DNA of 10,242 nucleotides from Bacillota bacterium (GTDB lineage Bacteria; Bacillota; Clostridia; Oscillospirales; Ruminococcaceae). Every line of letters starts with the position of its first letter. The first letter of the stretch is position 1. The DNA lies in the NCBI GenBank assembly GCA_023394255.1, contig JAEXAZ010000288.1, positions 1 through 10,242 on the forward strand, read 5' to 3'. The notes under the pieces are model-generated. The model was not told the DNA's origin. It was given only the letters and a program-made list of their open reading frames with translations, and did no database searches. Made by a program: the position numbers and the translations under genes. Of the stretch, positions 6,871 through 10,242 are shown one piece after another.

Positions 6871-7524
6871 ATGCTTGAAGAGTTGAAAAAACAGGTTGTG
6901 CGGGTGGCAAAAGAAGCGGACCGGTTTGGTATGTGCAAACATAAATCCGGCAATTTCAGCATCTTCGACCCCGCCACCGGCTATGTGGTTGTTACCCCCA
7001 GCGGTGTGGCAAGAGAGGTGCTTACTCCCGAACATATCTGCGTGATGGACCTCAATGCCAACGTCATCCAATGGAATAAAATAGACAAACCATCCAGCGA
7101 AACGCTGATGCATCTTTCGATCTACCGGGAACGGAAAGATGTAAGGGCTGTGGTGCATACCCATGCACGCTATTCCACGGCGTTTGCAGTCCTGAACAAG
7201 TCGATTCCGCCTATCGTATACGAATTTTCCTACATCGGAAAATGCGGTACCATTCCCGTCGCGCCGTATGGCCGGCCGGGCACTTCGGATCTTGCGGAAA
7301 AGGTGGCAAAAACCTTGAAAAATACCGATTGCTGCCTGATGGAAAGCCACGGTGCGATTGCCGTCGGTGACGATATTGACGATGCCTTTATTAAGGCTCA
7401 ATACATAGAAGAGGTAGCGGAGCTGTACTATATTGCGCTCGCTGTCCGCAATGGGCAGGAACCGCCGATCCTTGCGGAGGAAGAGTTGGCAAAGTGGGCT
7501 TATCCGAAAGAAATCAAGTTTTAA
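6871..7524 (+). CDS. Class II aldolase (FucA/AraD-adducin family; Ald2/DrdA-like)
   Basis: Predicted zinc-dependent aldolase cleaving a ketose 1-phosphate into DHAP and an aldehyde. The 217 residues match FucA-size enzymes. Seen in order: SGNFS (26-30, phosphate site), TPSG (42-45, phosphate site), KPSSE with the catalytic Glu77, HTH zinc ligands H96 and H98, and ESHG with the third zinc ligand H160. This spacing mirrors E. coli FucA (Glu73, His92, His94, His155). AAAAGGAGG (6856-6864) lies 6 nt from ATG 6871. In this context, cleavage of a 5-deoxyribulose-1-P-like compound would release acetaldehyde, and of its methylthio analogue, methylthioacetaldehyde. L-fuculose- or ribulose-phosphate activity cannot be excluded, but no fucose isomerase or kinase lies nearby. 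A fifth-carbon epimerase such as AraD is also possible within the superfamily, but less consistent with the neighbours. Confidence 0.9.
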   Translation: MLEELKKQVVRVAKEADRFGMCKHKSGNFSIFDPATGYVVVTPSGVAREVLTPEHICVMDLNANVIQWNKIDKPSSETLMHLSIYRERKDVRAVVHTHARYSTAFAVLNKSIPPIVYEFSYIGKCGTIPVAPYGRPGTSDLAEKVAKTLKNTDCCLMESHGAIAVGDDIDDAFIKAQYIEEVAELYYIALAVRNGQEPPILAEEELAKWAYPKEIKF

Positions 7525-7621
7525 GCGTCCCGGGCCGGGCGGTGGTACCGCGCAGCATCTGCCGCACAATACCATCGGCCTGCATTCCCAAAGCCGCGTG
7601 AAAGGCGAAGGAGGATCAACA
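7525..7621 (+). other. GC-rich spacer with short hairpins between aldolase and dhaK-like genes
   Basis: This 97-nt gap is much more GC-rich than other junctions in the operon. It contains CCCG-GGC-CGGG and GCGGT-GGT-ACCGC (7539-7551) stems and ends in AAGGAGG (7608-7614), 7 nt before the next start. Positions 7541-7552 (GGTGGTACCGCG) match 12 bases of the T-box conserved element, but there is no room for a T-box leader. It may be an RNA-processing or stability element, or the scar of joining the kinase pair to the operon. Confidence 0.35.
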
Positions 7622-8617
7622 ATGAAAAAATTGATCAATGCACCGGAAAACTACACTGATGACATGCTCTGCGGGATTTACGCCGCACACCCGAGCATGA
7701 TAAAATATGTAAACGATGATCTGCGCTGTTATTGTGCGGCGCGCAAAAAAACCGGAAAGGTCGCCATCATCACCGGGGGCGGCACCGGGCACCTGCCTCT
7801 GTTTCTTGGCTATGTAGGCGAAAACCTGCTGGACGGCTGCGGTGTGGGCGGAGTGTTCCAGTCCCCTTCGGGCGAACAGATCTATCATGTGGCAAAAGAG
7901 GTGGAAGCGGGCGCCGGCGTGCTGTTTTTGTACGGCAACTACACCGGCGACATCATGAACTTTGATATGGCGGCCGAGATGCTGGAAATGGACGACATCC
8001 CGTCCCAAAGCATCGTAGGCGCGGATGATGTGCTTTCCAACAAAAATACGGACGCGCGCCGCGGGGTAGCCGGGATTTTCTTTCTGTACAAATGTGCCGG
8101 CGCAAAAGCAGCCGAGATGGGCAGCCTGGACGAAGTGCTGGCGGCCGCGCAAAAGGCAAAAGAGAACACCCGTACAGTCGGCTTTGCCCTGACCCCCTGC
8201 GTCATTCCTGAACTGGGTCATTCCAATTTCACGCTTGCAGAGAATGAAATGGCGTTCGGAATGGGCATCCACGGAGAGCCGGGTGTATGGAACGGCCCTG
8301 TCAAAACGGCTGAAGAACTGGCAAAAGAATCCCTGAAAGAAATTTTGACCGATATGCCGCTTGCTGCGGGGGAAGAGGTCTGCGTCCTCATTAACGGGCT
8401 CGGTGCCACCAGCCAGGAGGAACTGTATATCCTTTCCGGCAATGTGCGGCGCATTCTCGACGAAAGGGGCGTTCGTACCTACCGTACTTTTGTGGGAGAA
8501 TATGCCACCAGTATGGAGATGGCAGGTGCGTCGATCTCAGTTTGCCGCATGGCGGATAAAGAGATGAAAAACTGGATCGATATGCCGGTCCACACACCGT
8601 TTTATACGCAGGTTTAA
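7622..8617 (+). CDS. DhaK-like kinase substrate-binding subunit (divergent dihydroxyacetone kinase family)
   Basis: Predicted substrate-binding subunit of a two-part ketose/triose kinase; its partner DhaL-like subunit follows 30 nt downstream. The 331 residues cover the DhaK domain (E. coli DhaK about 356). Key positions are visible: GGGTGHLP with H57, NYTGD with D110, and GIHGEPG with H217, the His that binds substrate covalently as a hemiaminal; they match E. coli His56, Asp109 and His218. Departures are notable: the Lys normally just before NYTGD is Gly105, and the GGGSGHEP and EVFASPS-type loops read GGGTGHLP and GVFQSPS. The catalytic apparatus is therefore kept but the substrate pocket altered. 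ATG 7622 sits 7 nt from AAGGAGG; the frame extends upstream to 7433 but overlaps the aldolase and lacks family similarity there. Substrate is unknown: a short ketose or aldehyde rather than necessarily dihydroxyacetone. Confidence 0.87.
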   Translation: MKKLINAPENYTDDMLCGIYAAHPSMIKYVNDDLRCYCAARKKTGKVAIITGGGTGHLPLFLGYVGENLLDGCGVGGVFQSPSGEQIYHVAKEVEAGAGVLFLYGNYTGDIMNFDMAAEMLEMDDIPSQSIVGADDVLSNKNTDARRGVAGIFFLYKCAGAKAAEMGSLDEVLAAAQKAKENTRTVGFALTPCVIPELGHSNFTLAENEMAFGMGIHGEPGVWNGPVKTAEELAKESLKEILTDMPLAAGEEVCVLINGLGATSQEELYILSGNVRRILDERGVRTYRTFVGEYATSMEMAGASISVCRMADKEMKNWIDMPVHTPFYTQV

Positions 8618-8647
8618 ACTACGGCGCGGGAGAGGAGATGCAAGGCG

Positions 8648-9319
8648 GTGGACCGTATAAATGATGAACAACTCGCGGATTTTTTCAAAGGGGCCGCAGA
8701 GATTTTTACCGAAAAAAAAGAAGAACTTTGCGAAATGGACGCAAAGATGGGCGATGGCGATCTTGGGCTTACGATGCATAAAGGGTTCAGCGCGCTTCCT
8801 CGACTGATTTTGGAAAACGGAATCCCCGGAGACATTGGGAAAACGCTTCGTAAGGCCGGCATGAAGATGGCAAGCCTCGTTCCCTCCACCATGGGTACGC
8901 TGATGTCCAATGGCATTATGGAAGGAGGCAAGGCGGTCGGCGAAACGGCGGACATGGGGCCAAAAGAGCTGTCTGCATTTTTAACGGGCTTTGCTGCGGG
9001 CATCCAAAAAAGAGGCAAATGCCAGCCCGGCGACCGTACGATACTGGATGCTGTGGGTGCTGGAGCAAAAAAGGCAGAACAGGCGTATGCTGCCGGGGCG
9101 TCTCTTGCCGGTGTTATGCAGGCGGCGGTGCAGGGCGCGGAAGAGGGCGTTGAGGCAACCAAAGAGATGATGCCCAAATACGGAAAAGCCGCAGTGTTTT
9201 CCGCCAAGGCAAAAGGAGTCCCCGACCAGGGCGCGATGGCGGGCAAATATCTGTTTGAAGGCTTAGCGAGGTACTTTGCATACCCATGCTGCCAGGCACA
9301 ACGGGTAAAAAATGAGTAG
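8648..9319 (+). CDS. DhaL-like nucleotide-binding subunit (DAK2 domain)
   Basis: Predicted nucleotide-binding subunit that phosphorylates the substrate held by the DhaK-like protein. The 223-residue all-helical DhaL-type protein has the Mg-binding Asp triad in DAKMGDGDLG (D31, D36, D38, matching E. coli Asp30, Asp35 and Asp37), then QPGDRTILDAV and GVPDQGA near the C terminus, as in DhaL. The family His in GDxDHG is Leu39, and the GGASGPL-type phosphate loop reads PSTMGTL (79-85). Whether phosphate comes from ATP directly or from a PTS DhaM protein cannot be decided; no DhaM gene is in the window. GTG 8648 is the chosen start, 10 nt after GAGGAG (8632-8637), and places the first helix correctly. 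The operon terminator follows. Confidence 0.87.
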   Translation: MDRINDEQLADFFKGAAEIFTEKKEELCEMDAKMGDGDLGLTMHKGFSALPRLILENGIPGDIGKTLRKAGMKMASLVPSTMGTLMSNGIMEGGKAVGETADMGPKELSAFLTGFAAGIQKRGKCQPGDRTILDAVGAGAKKAEQAYAAGASLAGVMQAAVQGAEEGVEATKEMMPKYGKAAVFSAKAKGVPDQGAMAGKYLFEGLARYFAYPCCQAQRVKNE

Positions 9320-9364
9320 AAATGCGGTGCTTTCCCACTACAGAGTATGACCTGGATGATAAAA

Positions 9365-9412
9365 TAAAACCCGCAGACCAGCTTGATAAGCCAATCTGCG
9401 GGTTTTACTTTT
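9365..9412 (+). terminator. Operon-end intrinsic terminator
   Basis: TAAAACCCGCAGA (9365-9377) and TCTGCGGGTTTTA (9395-9407) form a perfect 13-bp stem. The 17-nt loop contains a nested GCTT-GAT-AAGC stem (9381-9391). The right arm carries TTTT and is followed by ACTTTT, and the A-rich left arm means it could also work on the other strand. It lies 45 nt after the dhaL-like stop and closes the operon. Confidence 0.85.
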
Positions 9413-9681
9413 GGCCAGAATAGAATTATGGGACGCTGTCGGTGATAGCCGGGATCGCAATCGGATATGAGAACAGCCTTCATCCGATTAATAAATTCCG
9501 CAGCAGGAGAAGGCCGATTGAAGAGGTAGTTACCTTCAAAGGGTTTGATTAAAGCAAGACCTTCCTGGTTTGGCAGAGAAAGAACTGAAAAATGGAATGA
9601 ATCATTGAGTTAAACTATATTTCGCGATTGTGTTTAAGGTAAGTTATGAATCGCTTAATCCCCAATAGCAGACAATAATGC

Positions 9682-9717
9682 AGAAAAAAGAACGTTTTTT
9701 TTGGCGTTCTTTTTTCT
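9682..9717. terminator. Second, probably bidirectional terminator hairpin
   Basis: AGAAAAAAGAACG (9682-9694) and CGTTCTTTTTTCT (9705-9717) are perfect 13-bp inverted arms around a 10-nt T-rich loop. A GAACG/CGTTC core with U and A tails is the form of a terminator working on both strands. No protein gene directly upstream needs it, since the operon already ends at 9412. It may insulate the MarR-type gene or end an unrecognised small transcript. Confidence 0.7.
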
Positions 9718-9794
9718 ATTCATGCTTAAGCGCAAAGAATATCGGATAGATAAGCTGTATTAAAAACACAGTTGTTAAACCAAATTTTCGTATA

Positions 9795-9823
9795 TTGACA
9801 ACGTGAAGAGAAGCGTATAAACT
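9795..9823 (+). promoter_or_regulatory. Promoter of the MarR-family gene
   Basis: TTGACA at 9795-9800 is a perfect -35 box. The -10 is less clear: TAAACT (9818-9823) at 17-nt spacing, or TATAAA (9816-9821) at 15 nt. The start of transcription would fall inside the 17-bp palindrome at 9823-9839. Confidence 0.6.
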
Positions 9824-9839
9824 ATTAACAGTGTTAATA
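9823..9839. promoter_or_regulatory. Palindromic operator candidate, TATTAACAGTGTTAATA
   Basis: A perfect 17-bp palindrome (8-bp arms around a central G) lies directly after the -10 region and 33 nt ahead of the MarR-family start codon. Size, AT-richness and position fit operators used for MarR autorepression. The sequence is unlike the repeats at the head of the sugar operon. A partial match (TTGTTAA) lies just upstream at about 9772-9778. Confidence 0.65.
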
Positions 9840-9872
9840 ATCAGATCTGCTTGTGGAGGGGAGTGATTTCAG

Positions 9873-10242
9873 GTGACAACGAATAACAGAGATAACATTC
9901 CGCTTTATGTTGCAGAAGCGATTTCCTCGCTGGAAGAAATAATGCTGAACAATCAGAAAAACATGTTTGAACATATGACCAAAACAACGAGAGGAGAAAA
10001 TTTTGTCCTCAGATTTCTTTCAAACAGCGATTCTGCGGTTTTGCCGTCCGAGCTTAGCACAGCGCTTCACAGCAGCCCGGCAAGAATTTCAGCAATTCTC
10101 CGTACCCTTGAGAAAAAAGGTGAGATTGCCCGCGAAACAGATAAAGCAAACCGCCGCAACACCCTCGTGACCGTTACAGAAACGGGGAAAAAGCGCGCTA
10201 AAGACGATATGCAAATGGTATATGATCGAATGGCGGAAATAT
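9873..10242 (+). CDS. MarR-family winged-helix regulator (truncated by window end)
   Basis: Predicted DNA-binding repressor; about 123 codons are present and the frame is still open at the window edge. After an N-terminal dimerisation helix region (about 1-45) comes the MarR winged helix: a GENFVLRFL helix, LPSELSTAL, the recognition helix SSPARISAILRTLEKKG, and the wing with IARETDKANRRNTLVTVTETGK, in which the D-x-x-x-RR pattern is characteristic. The GTG start at 9873 follows GGAGGGG (9855-9861) with an 11-nt gap; another GTG at 9863 meets a stop after seven codons. It has its own promoter and a likely self-operator and is separated from the sugar operon by two terminators, so it more probably controls itself and downstream genes than the sugar operon. 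Confidence 0.88.
   Translation, partial: MTTNNRDNIPLYVAEAISSLEEIMLNNQKNMFEHMTKTTRGENFVLRFLSNSDSAVLPSELSTALHSSPARISAILRTLEKKGEIARETDKANRRNTLVTVTETGKKRAKDDMQMVYDRMAEI

Larger units (their letters stand above)
9320..9872. other. 553-nt intergenic spacer with several inverted repeats
   Basis: I see no convincing gene here. After the operon terminator there are three more inverted repeats: AATCGGAT/ATCCGATT (9459-9466/9482-9489), a bulged TTGAA..GGTA/TACCTTCAA (9518-9539), and GCGATT/AATCGC (9624-9629/9649-9654). A strong terminator-like hairpin follows at 9682-9717, and then the MarR-gene promoter. Short open frames exist on both strands, but none has a start codon with a ribosome binding site. 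The tract is AT-richer than the operon towards its right end. It could hold a small structured RNA or decayed coding sequence. Confidence 0.5.

Noticed and set aside
7433..7621. Upstream extension of the dhaK-like frame by 63 codons
   Set aside because: It overlaps the aldolase coding sequence in another frame and has no similarity to DhaK. ATG 7622 is directly behind AAGGAGG.
8614..9609. Minus-strand open frame opposite the dhaL-like gene, remaining open into the spacer to about 9609
   Set aside because: Its portion in the spacer (9484-9609) reads plausibly protein-like, but it lacks a start codon with a ribosome binding site, crosses the operon terminator, and is antisense to a clear DhaL. 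At most it could be a decayed gene remnant; I do not recognise a family.
1..10242. CRISPR arrays, tRNA/rRNA genes, insertion sequences or phage genes
   Set aside because: No regularly spaced repeats, tRNA-like cloverleaf, rRNA segment, transposase or terminal inverted repeats were seen.

Overview
The window carries one nearly complete sugar-type catabolic operon on the + strand (about 1-9412), followed by a structured spacer and the start of a separately transcribed MarR-family regulator gene that runs off the right edge. Strong AAAGGAGG-type ribosome binding sites, a Gram-positive style lipoprotein signal, sigma-A-like promoters, U-tailed terminator hairpins and roughly balanced base composition suggest a Bacillota bacterium, probably a clostridial or gut-type anaerobe. 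This is inferred from style; no marker gene is present.

Layout: a sigma-A-like promoter with three inverted-repeat elements (1-100) leads into an RbsB-type substrate-binding lipoprotein (113-1306). An intrinsic terminator-like hairpin follows (1371-1406). Next come an RbsA-type double ATPase (1439-2977), an RbsC-type permease (2998-3987), an MtnK-family sugar kinase (4001-5224), an MtnA-family aldose-1-phosphate isomerase (5279-6379), a FucU/RbsD-family mutarotase (6384-6827), a FucA-like class II aldolase (6871-7524), a DhaK-like kinase subunit (7622-8617) and a DhaL-like subunit (8648-9319). A hairpin terminator at 9365-9412 closes the unit. The spacer 9320-9872 holds further inverted repeats, a second terminator-like hairpin, and the promoter and palindromic operator of the MarR-type gene (9873 to past the end).

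Proposed logic: the transporter imports a free aldose, probably a pentose or 5-modified pentose. FucU-like mutarotase supplies the right anomer, the MtnK-like kinase phosphorylates C1, the MtnA-like isomerase makes a ketose-1-phosphate, and the class II aldolase splits it into dihydroxyacetone phosphate and an aldehyde. The kinase/isomerase/aldolase core matches the known 5-deoxyribose disposal route (DrdK/DrdI/DrdA) and the DHAP shunt for methylthioribose/5-deoxyribose. The remaining methionine-salvage enzymes are absent here. The unusual part is that this core is joined in one operon to a dedicated ABC importer, a mutarotase and a divergent two-subunit DhaK/DhaL kinase. DHAP is already phosphorylated, so the DhaKL pair has no role in the published routes. 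It may act on a hydroxylated aldehyde or ketose product, such as glyceraldehyde, or on a second substrate. That makes this a candidate variant pathway with an undetermined substrate.
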